A stretch of DNA of 35,471 nt, from the NCBI GenBank assembly GCA_033557685.1, contig JAWQRN010000166.1, positions 1-35,471 of the forward strand, written 5' to 3'. A program made the translations under genes and the position numbers. The notes under the pieces are model-generated. The model saw only the letters and a program-made list of their open reading frames with translations. It searched no databases and was not told the DNA's origin. Shown one piece after another: positions 9,926 through 20,429 of the stretch. The DNA is from Sperchopsis tessellata (Eukaryota; Arthropoda; Insecta; Coleoptera; Hydrophilidae). Position 1 is the first letter of the stretch. Each line of letters begins with the position of its first letter.

Positions 9926-10600
9926 GGCTAACAGCGATGGAGAATTTTTGAAGCATTATGAACAGTTTAGGTTTTTTTTTAAAGAAAAATGGCTTCTTGT
10001 AGCTGAGAATTATGAAATCCAATGGAATTTTCCACATTGCTTTGATACCATAGATTGCAAACACTGTATAGTACAGGTACCAATAAACAGCGGCAGTGAC
10101 TACTTTAATTATAAACAAAATTTTAGTATTGTTTTGTTGGAGGTTGCAGATTCAGATTATTGTTTCTTACTTCCCGATGTCGGTAGAATTTCTGATGGAG
10201 GTGTGCTAAGGAATCCTATCTTCTTGAAGAAATTACAAAACAATGAACATAACTTGTCCTCTGAAAAAGTTCTACATAACAGGCAAATGAAATTACGACT
10301 ATGCTTTCGGTCTTCGTGAACATTTAATGAAAGTGTATCCACTAGAACAAAAAAAGGGGTCCACAAAACGAATTTGCAATTATAGGTTATGCAGGGCACA
10401 TCGAGTTATTGAGAATGTTTTTGGCATAATGTCTACTGTATTCGGAGTGCTACGAAAACCGATGTAGTTGTCGCCACAAAAAGCTACAAAGGTGTTTCTA
10501 GGATGTATTTCTTTGCACAATTTCTTGAGAAAAAGACAAAATTCTCTAAATGTTTATACACAACCTGGTACAGTACTATTAAGAATGTTGTTTTGTGCGA
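9926..10600 (+). pseudogene. PIF/Harbinger (HARBI1-like) transposase remnant
   Basis: The frame starting around 9926 gives WNFPHCFDTIDCKH, INSGSDYFNYKQNFSIVLL and GRISDGGVLRNPIFLKKLQN. After a +/- shift near 10290 it continues YAFGLREHLMKVYPLE, ICNYRLCRAHRVIENVFGI and CISLHNFLRK. These match the HARBI1-type DDE nuclease: first Asp at 10053 (IDxKH), second Asp at 10194 (SDGGV) and Glu at 10411 (HRVIENxFG). All three catalytic residues remain, but a frameshift and an in-frame TAG near 10464 make it a pseudogene. The usual Myb-like partner ORF is not seen nearby. Terminal repeats were not found. Confidence 0.88.
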
Positions 10601-12370
10601 TATCTAAAATAGCAATTAATTAGATACATATATTAGTATGCGTAACATTCATGTATAGACAATATAATCGTTATCAAATTGTGTATTTTTTGTACTGATT
10701 ATGTGAATATAATTATTGATATTAATAAAACTGATCGTTTTTATGAAACTGAAAATGCTAATTTTAGTTAAATTAACTTATTTTCAAGAATGTGCTTTTG
10801 AAATGTCTTTCAAAATTGTGTTTGGATAATTTTAGTTATTTTGTAATCATTTTGGTACTTATAAATAATAAATTATAAAATGTCATATTTTAGAAATCAC
10901 TGTTTCAGTGTCGATTTCACATGTTTAAAATGAAATAATGTATTTCAAAAGATATGGATATCAAAGCGGGAGTGGAGTTAAGGATGAATAAAAACAATGT
11001 GCAGTCAGTGGTTGTGCCTCCAAGAGGATATGAATTTACAGTTATGGTGTCTATTTTGGTAATATTAGAAGATATTCTGCCAAATATTACCAGTATATCC
11101 ATTCTTGTGTAATATCTGGGGTTTACTATGAAAGAGATGGGAGATTTTTGTAACTCAATTACAAATATGTAAAAAAATATTCAACTATAATTGAAAACTA
11201 GTATTTGAGATTCAAATTTTGTAATATGGTTTACATTGTGTATGCTAAACTAAATGTTATTCACCATGGAAATATACTGGTTAATAGGGTGAGTTGTTGT
11301 TTGTTCTGATGGAAACAAAGGAAGCTCACAACAGCAAAAATTATCAATTGGTTACACAAGCATTTAGTTCTTCAAATGTGGTAGGCAAGGCAAATTTCAC
11401 ACCGAACACTAAACAAATTCTGCCGAATTCGTTTGTTACCTTTCGTTCGCAGTCATTTGCTGAAATGTATTAAAAGAAGAGGTGATAATAACACCTTTGC
11501 TTACAATTTTGAATTGTAGTATGCATAATTTGATAGTTACCGTTCTTGGCAGCAGGTATGCGTTTGTACCTATGTAGTGAGAATACTACTTTGTACCGTC
11601 TCTAGTGGTCTAGCTTGGCAAGTTTTCTGTGAAGAATCAATGAAGTATGTTATAACTAGACTGCTTTGTAAGAAACAATACCTTGCACATATTATAAAGT
11701 AGAAGTTGGTATTTACCTACATGTTTTTGTTATCTAGAAATTCCATCCCTTTTTGCATAATAGAGTGTTCCAAATGTACCTAAGTGCTCCTCATTCATGT
11801 CTAGGTCATAAATTCTTACAAAATAATCAAGCTATAACAAAGAAAGGAATTGTATACTGTATATATTGTATAAGAATTAGGCAAAATGACACAGTATGGG
11901 AATCAAAATAGTTAAAGTATTATTACATTATTTGTAACAGGTAGGGCATACATTTATGTATGTATCTAATTAACCTATCTTTTCACTAAAATCCGGCCTG
12001 AAAGGAAATAAATGATTGATATTACATTTGTGACATTATTTTTACTATGTTTTTTTTATAGTTATTCTTATTTTTTTCTCTAGTGGTGAAGAATAATTTT
12101 TTTAAATATATTTATTAAGGAATTATATTTCTACAGAACAATATTTTTATTACGCCAATGATTATTATCAACTGTAAATCCTAGTAGAAGTCACTCCTTG
12201 AAGTATATTAGAAATTATTTCACGTATAGTACCAAATAAAATTTCATATTTTGTTTTTTATTATTGAAAAAATTTACATAATTCCAATTACTTGATAGTT
12301 TTTAAGTTCATAATGGGTAATTGAAAAAATCTTATTTTGTTGAGAATATTAGTTTATTTATTGAATTTAG
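10601..12370. other. Intron sequence without recognised gene
   Basis: About 1.8 kb of AT-rich sequence. Small open frames here carry no motif. The left part may be the 3' flank of the Harbinger copy. Confidence 0.4.
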
Positions 12371-12374
12371 TAAT

Positions 12375-13430
12375 TAGTTCATGTGACAAAATTTAAGGAA
12401 CAGAAATGAAATTCACAAAAATTAGGTGAAAATAAAAAAATAATGTTCTGTTATGATTTCGTAGCATTGCCATTTTGGTGAACAACTACAGCACATCTAT
12501 GAAACATTGGATGGATCTAGTCAATTATACCTGAAATACTCTATATTCTTCGGGTCGTTATCTTGCTGAAAAATCCATCTAAGTGGCATCTTCTCTTCAG
12601 CACATGGCAACATTACAGTTCCTAAAACTTATACATAGCACCTGTCATTGTTGACTTGAGATGTTGTAATGGCCCCATTCAAAAATGTAAGAAATAGTCT
12701 CAAATAGGTTAAAAAGTTTTCACTGTGTATTTAAGATGAAATTTTTTGTTTTTATATTAACTTTATTTTCGTCTTTAAAGAGAACAATATAACATCTCTC
12801 CGGTTCCCAGTCGATATGATTTCTAACAAAGTCAACAAGTGCTCGGTGATCTTTATTCGATATCAGCTGGTCTTCTACCTAAAAGATTTATCTATGAGAC
12901 GTCTTAGAATTTTTTTAGTTCTAAAATTTTGAATGCCCAATTGTTGTTGAGTTTAAGGAACAGATAATGTTGGATATTCTTTACTCCTCTCCTATCAGTC
13001 TGAATATCAGTTTTTCGGGGTCGAGCACTACCAATTTTGCGCTGAATTATACCCTTTTCTTCAAATTTGGCAATCAGTTGCGAAACAACCGATTTGCTCA
13101 AACCATAGCGTTTTTCTTGATTTGCCCTGTCTAAAATTGTTAAATTTTCTTTTTGTTGAAGAGAAATGTTTTTTAACAACCATTATAAAGGGTTACACCA
13201 CTATAAATGTTTTTATTGTATGAAATATTTTTATAAAATTTTTAAAATATAGCAAAAAGTCACATGAATATTATAACGTAAAATAGAATCTTATTTTATT
13301 TATAAATTTAATTACCAACAATTTTACAACAAAATTATAAAAAGAAGAAATAAAATTTCTTAACAAAGTTTTATTTAATTGTCAAGAATGAATTATGGTG
13401 GTTCCTTAACTTTTTTCCGGTATTGTACAT
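12375..13430 (-). mobile_element. Tc1-like DNA transposon, inactive
   Basis: On the minus strand, 13179-12904 gives the paired helix-turn-helix of a Tc1 transposase (KRYGLSKSVVSQLIAKFEEK, then RKIGSARPRKTD). Further on, with shifts, come VDFVRNHIDWEP with a decayed FSDESK block, CAEEKMPLRWIFQQDNDPKN (second catalytic Asp, near 12560-12610), and a degraded C-terminus. The ends look like terminal repeats: the right end, read inward, is CCGGAAAAAAGTTAAGGAAC, and the left is ACAAAATTTAAGGAACAG at about 12383. Length near 1.06 kb is slightly short for Tc1. Frameshifts and stops exclude activity. Confidence 0.85.
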
Positions 13431-13752
13431 GTCTATAGAATAAATGAGAAAATTTGCTTCTTGTCAATAATAGGCTCATCAAGTTTGGTTATTTTTTGTT
13501 TTTAAAGTGTTACAAATCTTAAAATATGTAATATTAAATTTGGTTACATTTTTGTTTACATATATTTATTTTATTTGTGGAATAATCTATTCAAGTAACA
13601 CTTGCTTGAATTTTTCAATAATTTTATCTAAATTAAAAGCTCAGTCGTATTGCTTGATTTTGTGTGTTGCATATTTTCATACAATGAATAACGTCTATAT
13701 TAATATATTACTATTAACTATAATTTTTATTAATATATTTTTATTTATTTTA
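13431..13752. other. Intron end with branch/polypyrimidine region
   Basis: AT-rich intron end leading to the acceptor at 13752-13753. An open frame at 13507-13818 runs through the intron but is hydrophobic AT-rich sequence in the wrong frame for the exon. Confidence 0.5.
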
Positions 13753-13753
13753 G

Positions 13754-13830
13754 TGAGTTTGTCAAGAACCTTAATCAAATATATTCGTATAACTGTACCA
13801 AGAAAGTCGAATTTATAAAGAAAGGGCTAA
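13754..13830 (+). CDS. PWWP-domain protein, second coding exon (residues 58-84)
   Basis: Acceptor TTTATTTTAG at 13753 and donor CTAA|GTAAGT at 13830 bound 77 bases. Joined to the first exon the split codon is TA+T (Tyr58). The frame then gives EFVKNLNQIYSYNCTKKVEF and IKKGL. This is the strand-to-helix continuation of the PWWP domain, with an alternating Lys/hydrophobic pattern as expected for its C-terminal helix. The last base A joins AG of the next exon to make Lys84. It lies 9.65 kb from the previous exon across a repeat-filled intron. Confidence 0.9.
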
Positions 13831-14092
13831 GTAAGTACTTGTATCTCTAATAATATTAGAAATAAGATATTATTTTCTTTTCTTATGTCTATTTACATTT
13901 TTTTATTAAAAACAATCACAATTGTCAAACAAAATTTAATGGTAAATTGTTTTTACAATCATAAAGACATATTAACTATACTAGTATTTGTCTGGTGTAA
14001 AAAAATTTACATTGATTGTGGTTGTGAATAGATCAGGTTGAATGGAGGTTATAGATATTGGATTGAGGAGGTGCTCATAGATTGGTAGTGAC

Positions 14093-14291
14093 TAGCCCTT
14101 GGCAATCATGAAAATTTATAATCGATTATTGTAAAATAATTGATGATCGATTAATCAAATAATCGATGGTTGATTAATCAAATAATCGATGGTTGATTAA
14201 TCCAATAATCGATCATCGATTAATTAAATAATCGATCATAAATTAATCAAATATATGATCATCGATTAATCGAAAATAATTCCCAGGGCTA
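14093..14291. mobile_element. hAT-type MITE with 8-bp target duplication
   Basis: The element begins TAGCCCTTGG and ends CCCAGGGCTA, giving short terminal inverted repeats of the hAT TAGxxxTGG type. It is flanked on both sides by exactly GTAGTGAC (14085-14092 and 14292-14299), the 8-bp duplication made by hAT transposases. Inside, five 23-base units (14153-14267) of AATCAAATAATCGATGGTTG then ATT repeat with drift. It encodes nothing and is 199 bases long. Confidence 0.9.
14153..14267. repeat. 23-bp tandem repeat inside the hAT MITE
   Basis: Five adjacent units rich in ATCGAT and TTAATCAA. The first two are identical and later ones diverge. Each unit is itself partly palindromic (AATCGAT...GATT), so the element can fold. 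Confidence 0.85.
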
Positions 14292-14299
14292 GTAGTGAC

Positions 14300-15065
14300 C
14301 TAACACTGCTTAAGCAAATAGATGAAGCTGTGGATTGTTTAAAGCTAGTGTTTGACCTTTGGAGAGATAGAAAAAGATGCCTGCAGGTTAGGAGGTGGCA
14401 GTCACATTCAATTTTTAAAAGGAGAATATCAGGAACTGTGAGAATTAATAGAAATGTCATTGGTGTATAACTACTTGACAGAATATTAGAGTATATATTA
14501 ATAAAGATTAATGAGTTATAGTTGCTAATGATCATGTATTTGGTGTGAGACAAGTAGTAGATGAGGTAATTTGGCACAACCGGGATGCTTATATGTGTTT
14601 CACAGATTTGGAATAGACATGTGACAGGGTTCCGAGGCAGCTTGTTACGATATCTTTTCAAAGAAAGGGTAGAAATTGAGTTTAGTGCAGCAACTAGTAG
14701 TTTTTTTTTAAGATAACAAGGAACTATGTTAGAACAGGAAACACTGAGACAAATCAGTACATCACAAAAGAAGGTATAAGATAGAGAGATGGGATCAGTT
14801 CGCCGCTGTTCATAATTCGATGTCGTGAAAGAATGGATGAGGAGGCTAAAGATGGGATACAGAAACTTGGAAGCCATAAGAATATCAGAATGTTCCTTTG
14901 GTGATGATGTGGTCTTTGCGGTTTCAAAAATACATTGCAAAACAATGTGCAGTGGAGTTCTGGAATCCAAGAATATGATAAGTAATGCAGAATAAACTAA
15001 AGCCAATCTTATATTAAAGGATAAAAGACAATTGAACATATATGGCATCATAAAAATGGAGCAAG
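14300..15065 (+). pseudogene. RTE-like LINE reverse transcriptase remnant
   Basis: Read in several + frames: LLDRILEYILIKI, MRQVVDEVIWHNRDAYMCFT followed by DLE (stop) TCDRVPRQL, TGNTETNQYITKEGIR, ERMDEEAKDGIQKLGSHKNI, then SECSFGDDVVFAVSKIH. The order matches the palm of insect RTE-like reverse transcriptases (IDLEKAYDxVPR, VRQGDxLSP, CAFADDVVL). The catalytic motif reads FGDD rather than FADD, and several stops and shifts are present. A long open frame on the other strand over the same bases (14266-15051) is a shadow of this copy. Confidence 0.8.
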
Positions 15066-16517
15066 TGAAGAGTTAAAACTATTTGAGGGTGTTTATAGAC
15101 AAAATTTCATCAAAATCGACTAATATTAAAGGAAATTTGCTATAATATCGAGTATGGTCAGGTATTTTCTAATTTCCAAGATTACTTTGACTTAGTAACA
15201 ATCAAAATCATAATACATTTAGAATCAGTTAAATTAAGAAAAATTATAAGTTTTTACATGTTTATGTCATAATAAGAGAGATAGAAAAAATGTTATTAAA
15301 AAAAATCAATATTTTTTTAAAAGAAGGTTTGACACTATATTTCATAATTTTATATATACAAAATTTCTTTAAAATCGGAGGATGGACATGGAAAATTATA
15401 ACCTAAATATATGTATATGTCAATATTTACTTTATTATATTTAACCACCTCAATAGCACTCCAAATATTAAAATTACACATTTATGTACGGCCAAGGAAG
15501 CAACAAATTCTTAGCACTCCAACTTGTTAGCGAGATGTAGAGCCAGGGGTTGCTGTTTTGTACCCAGCAGAGGTGGTCGGGGTTCAGGAAAACACCCTAC
15601 AGTAACCAATGTCCAGTAAAGACTAAATACTAGATCCAATAAATTATAGGCAATTGATATTACGTACGTTATAGAAGTTTATTCCAATTTGAATAATGGA
15701 TGTTGTAAAATTCCCAGGTGTGTTAGCCTATGGTGCCAGAAGTAAGCAATAAATGCAGAATAACCCGACCTTAATTAAATCAATAAACACTTTACATTAA
15801 TATTCATAAGCTACCTCCCGTTGTTATTTTCATCAAATAAAATTTAATGATTTCTTACTTATAAATATCCCAAATTTTCGATAAGACTTTTCATAACTAA
15901 TTTAATTATTCTATTTTTTTTATTAATTTTTTATTTATTATTGCATGTTAATAAATATTTCAATATCTAAATATTTGTATTCTTTCATTATGAGTTTGAT
16001 ATACGTCCATTAAATAAGTCTCACAACATCCATCTTATTTTTATTTGTAAAGATTTGCTATTTAATACAGATTGAACTCTTATCTGGTTTTATTTTATTT
16101 CGTGAATGATTGAATTAATACATGATAGAATAAAAATATTTGTGTTATAAATGTGAAAGCCGTAAATAGAGCTTAAGAATATATTTTTATACTTATCCAA
16201 ATATCTGTATCATTACACAAATAAATTAGGATTTTGAAAATTGACATAATTTTAAACATTATTGATTATACATGGAAATATATTTTTTTTTTTAAATGGT
16301 GGTCATTCAGTTATGGAGGGTAAAATTAAATGAACTTTTTTCAACTTTTTGTATATAACTACTTGTACATTTCAGGATACTTGTATAAGCGAGATCATTC
16401 ATGCAATTTCTATCTTCTTTGTAAACATAATTGCAGCAGTTGTCTTGGTGATAAAGCCAACTCGACCCTGACTGTAATATTGCTTTGAAAAACATTAATA
16501 TCGTTTTTTATTTGTAG
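15066..16517. other. Intron sequence, few recognisable repeats
   Basis: ACAAAATTTCATCAAAATCG at about 15099 and ACAAAATTTCTTTAAAATCG at about 15358 are a diverged pair separated by about 260 bases. A locally GC-richer patch at 15485-15640 stands out from its surroundings but matches nothing I know. No gene was found. Confidence 0.4.
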
Positions 16518-16712
16518 AGATGTATCGAAATAAAAATGCATTTATGGAAAACTTTCCTGCTGATATATGTACTGCAGAAGTGAAAACTGGTGGCGATCCC
16601 AATATTTTGAGCGATGAAAGGTTTATGCCGGCAAAAAAAATAGATTATTCAGCAATATTTGGATCTCCAAAGAAGGATTCTCCCAATCGTGGAAAACAAA
16701 GGCCTAATCATA
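16518..16712 (+). CDS. PWWP and zinc-finger protein, third coding exon (residues 84-149)
   Basis: Acceptor TTTATTTGTAG at 16517, donor CATA|GTATGT at 16712. The frame fixed by the split Lys84 gives MYRNKNAFMENFPADICTAE, then a linker with KKIDYSAIFGSPKKDSP, a basic serine-proline stretch (NRGKQRPNH). The donor leaves A, phase 1. The first 15-20 residues probably finish the PWWP helical part. The SP sites and basic residues suggest a phosphorylatable nuclear linker (inference). Confidence 0.9.
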
Positions 16713-16814
16713 GTATGTATTGAAGCAATTTTTATTATTTAATTCAAATTGAAATGTAGCAGTGGTCAGTAGGTAATCTCCAGGAACATCCTGAAAGAGA
16801 CCAACCTCACCACA

Positions 16815-16899
16815 GCTACAGTGGAATTCGCTTATAATGAACTTCGATGGACCAAGGTAGTTAGTCCATTATAACCGAGTGTCCATTTTACGAGAATCT

Positions 16900-16900
<1 letters not shown>
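16815..16900 (+). repeat. Pogo/Tigger-like terminal repeat fragment
   Basis: CAGTGGAATTCGCTTATAAT followed by GAACTTCGATGG, then TTAGTCCATTATAACCGAG and TGTCCATTTTACGAG, is the CAGTGGAACxxCGxTATAACG type of pogo-group end. It is related to 9714-9795. A partner end may be near 17175-17195 (CCGCTTGTAATGAAC), which would make a roughly 370-base MITE, but that pairing is uncertain. Confidence 0.5.

Positions 16901-16901
<1 letters not shown>

Positions 16902-16958
<57 letters not shown>
16902..16958. repeat. (AT)n microsatellite
   Basis: About 28 uninterrupted AT dinucleotides directly beside the pogo-like end. Confidence 0.95.
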
Positions 16959-16961
<3 letters not shown>

Positions 16962-17199
16962 AAGGGGATAAATACACAAAAAAATTAATCAAACGTGCAT
17001 ATTTAAAGAAGTACATATTACTGTACATTTTAATCAAAAATATGAGAAACAATTTTACAACACTTGTAGGGAGATACACTGCATTCAATAACTTTCAAGA
17101 AAATTGTAAATGTAATCTCAATAGAAAACATATGTTTGTAATTGCGTCATCTTAATTTAGGGGATGTTCCGAAGACTCCGCTTGTAATGAACTAGAATA

Positions 17200-18225
17200 A
17201 TGATTTTTCATTACTTATAGGCAAGGATTTTACTACATGTATTCTATCTGGAACTTTGATGGAATTTGTCCTTTACAGATGAAGTTCTGTGTATTTTCAA
17301 AAGTTAAACCAAAATTTATCTGAATTTAGATAATTTATTAACCTTGGAATAAAATGGAAATAGAAAACGTGTACAAAATTTATAAAAAATGTGTATTCTT
17401 TAGATTTCAAATGCACCATGTAAGTTTTCCTGTTGTTTTCTGAGTGGTTATATTTGAAGTATAAATTTCCTTTTTTTATTGTAATAGACATTTTTTAAAA
17501 TAAATGCATGCATCGATGCACACTATAAATAACTTATTCACAGTCATCATTGATCTATAACTATAAAATATAAATTTGTATTTTGATGTCCAAATATCAT
17601 AATGTTGTTCATGTGTGCTACAAATTGGCACAAAAACAAATAATAGCATCTATTTAAAAAAATAACTTGATGATGTTCCATAAAAGATGAAATTTTATTA
17701 TTTGGAAAAGAAATGTGTTTACAAATTTTGAAAATTCATAAAAATAAAGTAATAAACAACAAAATAAAGTTTTAATTTTTCAGTTTTTTTTGTCATATTT
17801 TCAAAAGCAATTGAATATTAGATCATTTTTGTCAGTGTATTATTATTATGTACTAGAATAAGCAAGAGTACCAAATTTAAATCTATTCCCTATCTCTTAA
17901 GATAACCAAGATCACTATGTAGAGAATCAAATTTGGGGCACCCTGTACAAAACCTATAGTCGACAAAATAATTACTTAAACAAAATTAATATTTGAGTAA
18001 TGCTGTGTTTTCTTGACTTTGGTAAAGTATTAAGAGCCTGTTGCCGTATATACACGTATATGGAGAAACAGACGTTTCGCAGTTTCCTGTTACACAGCCT
18101 TAATCACTGTTCATACCAGCTGCAGGTGAAGAGACAAGAAAGATTATTTTGTTTGTGTATCGGTTAAGGATTGTATCATAAAATTAATTTTGTAAAGTTT
18201 TGTTTTAAAAATTAATTTGAATTTA
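17200..18225. other. Intron sequence without recognised gene
   Basis: AT-rich. A palindromic TGCATGCATCGATGCA sits near 17504-17520. Small open frames lack motifs. Confidence 0.4.
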
Positions 18226-18226
18226 A

Positions 18227-18536
18227 GCCGTCTCGTAGCTCAGTGGCTAAGTACTAGGCTACTAAGTGTGGGGTCCTGGGTTCGAATCTTAGAGGCGGTT
18301 GGCTTTTTGTTATTAAGGAAAAGTCTTTGTAGTGCTCATCTTCCGGGAGGGACGTAAAACGGTGGGTCCCGTGTAATGTAGGTAAAATTAAGACTACGTG
18401 CAAGTAAAAGAACCCAATTCTAGTTGGAACACTGGTTGCGACAAAATTCCCAAGTGAGGGGCCTAATCCCTGGCGTCGGTGATTGGCCATAGCAGCGGAA
18501 ATAGGCCAACGTAAAATAAACAAGCAAACAAAAAAA
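18227..18536 (+). mobile_element. tRNA-derived SINE
   Basis: The head is tRNA-like with both internal RNA polymerase III promoter boxes: box A TAGCTCAGTGG at 18236-18246 and box B GGTTCGAATC at 18279-18288. A body of about 230 bases follows, including GGGACGTAAAACGGTGGGTC then CCGTGT and GCAAGTAAAAGAACCC, a conserved-looking core shared by many invertebrate SINEs (from memory). It ends in an A-rich tail near 18525-18536. AATTTGA occurs just before the head and just after the tail and may be the target duplication. A minus-strand open frame over it (18254-18523) is not a gene. Confidence 0.88.
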
Positions 18537-19520
18537 TTTGATTTATTACCAAGACATTATAATCAAGACACTGATCAATTACTTTGAATGTGGCTTAAAC
18601 AACGGAGTGCGTCAAAGTGCTACATTTATCACTTCATACAAAGCGTTATGTACTAAAGTACTTTTTAAATATATTCAAATATTTTCATTATGTCGTGTCA
18701 TTGAGAACTTTCAATTATGCAATGTTGCTATAGTAATCTTCGTTAGCTTTCACATCAAAATATTGTGTTAAATATTTAAAAAAATTAAGAATATTAGTAT
18801 TTTGATATTGATATTCAAATTTGATAAACAGAAGTATTCGAAAGTTACGATATTCTGTGCAACAGCGGTGACACATTACCTAACTTTTAACTCCTATTTC
18901 AAAATTACATTCTCTTAAATTTATAATGTATATCGTTGTTTAAATTTCTTCTTATATTTTTAACAATTGTCAACTATAACCTAATGTAGATATGTAGATA
19001 CATACTTAGATATATATACAATAATGGTGTCGTTGACGAAGTAAACATTTATACAAATTCACTTTTACATTTGAGTATTCAATATTTTAAGGTGGGGATT
19101 TCTCTTTTTTCTATGCTGCAATTTGTACTTAAAAACATAAAATAAATATCAAACATTAACAAATGTTTAACCATTCTTAACAAGTTAAAAATTTATAAAT
19201 ATAAAACAGCCTAAAATCATTGATTATAAATATTTTGCTGAAGGTGTACCAAACATGTTCTAATGACTAGAAATGGTGCGAGAATAGCGTAAACTTATTT
19301 TACTGATTTTTGATTTATTTATGATAGCACTCTGTTAAAACAGCTATTTCGAACATATGTGTAAATATTTTATCTCATAGGATGTGTATTTTAGATTTTG
19401 GTTTAGAAATTTTAATTGATATGAGAGTGACACTAGCCTCAAATAATTTGACATATTTAAAATTTTGCCGAAGTTGAGAATTCCACTTCTTTATATGTAC
19501 ATCAGAAATTAGCAGCCATT
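18537..19520. other. Intron sequence without recognised gene
   Basis: AT-rich, no terminal repeats, RNA genes or transposon motifs recognised. Confidence 0.4.
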
Positions 19521-19525
19521 ACAAC

Positions 19526-19735
19526 TAGCCCTGGGCGATTATAAAATTTCATAATCGATTATCGATAATTGCAAAATAATCGATTATATTGATTAATCGA
19601 AAAAATTGGATAATCAAATAATCAAAAAAATCGATTATGGAAATAATGGATGATCGATTAATCAAATAACTAATCATGGATTAATCAAATAACTAATCAT
19701 GGATTAATCAATCATCGATTAATCAAATAAACCTA
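19526..19735. mobile_element. Truncated relative of the hAT MITE at 14093
   Basis: The left end TAGCCCTGGGCGATTATAAA followed by ATTTCATAATCGATTAT is nearly the same as the left end at 14093. It is followed by ATCGATTAAT-rich sequence and two exact 23-base units GATTAATCAAATAACTAATC then ATG (19656-19678 and 19679-19701). The matching right terminus GGGCTA is absent, so the copy is truncated or its end has decayed. The tandem unit differs in sequence but not in length from the first copy. Confidence 0.75.
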
Positions 19736-19849
19736 TGCTTTATTTATCATAGTCTACAGCTTTGAAGTTGTTTATAAAGGAATTAGTATTTTGCTGATTT
19801 ATTATTCTTGTAAACTTTATATTTAATTCTCAGTTTTTATTTGAATTTG

Positions 19850-20420
19850 TTGTCACAAGTGATGATAGTTATATAAATATAAATTTGTGAAAATGTTATC
19901 AATACAAGAGGCTTAACTTTGTTACATCCTGGATGGTTCAGTAAAGACAATTTCACAATTAAATTCCAGTAGCAGATCTCTAACAGATTTTGTTTCCTGT
20001 GATTCTGCAGAAAAGTTGGTATTGAAATCACCTGCTATAGTGATTTAATAATCTTAGAATTGTGTTGCTTTTTCCAAAGTTTCTTCTAACTTCTCCATGA
20101 AAACATTGTAGCATCCACCAGATGCAAATGTATATGGTGATTACAATGAGTTTCTCCTTTTTATTATAATTGCAGTAACTTCGTAGTGGGTTTCAGTACC
20201 CAGTGCATTTATGGTTTCCACTTCTACAGATTCTATACTATCCTCCACGTATGGAGTACCATGTTCCCTGTGGTGCTGTCAGAAATAGAAACCAGTAATG
20301 TAGTGGCTCCTTAAGTTGTGGTAGATGATATGTTCCTCTTTTGGCCAATGTTCTGTGATACATAAAATATCAAAATTCGCATGCTTTTGTTATTTAGAGA
20401 TTTAATATTTAAATTTATTA
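19850..20420 (-). pseudogene. LINE apurinic endonuclease domain
   Basis: The minus strand reads ILCITEHWPKEEHIIYHNL, then HGTPYVEDSIESVEVE, IAGDFNTNFSAESQETKSVR followed by DLLLEFN, and EPSRM...SCIDNIFTN. These are the ordered blocks of the APE-type endonuclease of CR1/Jockey-like LINEs (TExW, GDFNxN, SxIDxIFT). GDFN carries a catalytic Asp/Asn pair. Stops and shifts interrupt it. The downstream reverse transcriptase is missing, and the ORF1 piece at 20430-21300 lies directly upstream on the same strand, so both probably belong to one 5'-containing copy. Confidence 0.8.
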
Positions 20421-20429
20421 TAGTGATAT

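Noticed and set aside
13507..13818. 103-residue hydrophobic open frame overlapping the second coding exon
   Set aside because: It is AT-rich sequence in a different frame from the exon, and the exon frame is fixed by splice phase.
14266..15051. 261-residue open frame on the minus strand
   Set aside because: It is the shadow of the RTE-like reverse transcriptase on the + strand; its own translation has no motif and the + frames show the ordered RT blocks.
18227..18298. Functional tRNA gene
   Set aside because: The internal boxes are present, but the acceptor and anticodon stems do not pair well and the sequence continues into a SINE body.
18254..18523. 89-residue minus-strand open frame
   Set aside because: It lies entirely within the tRNA-derived SINE.
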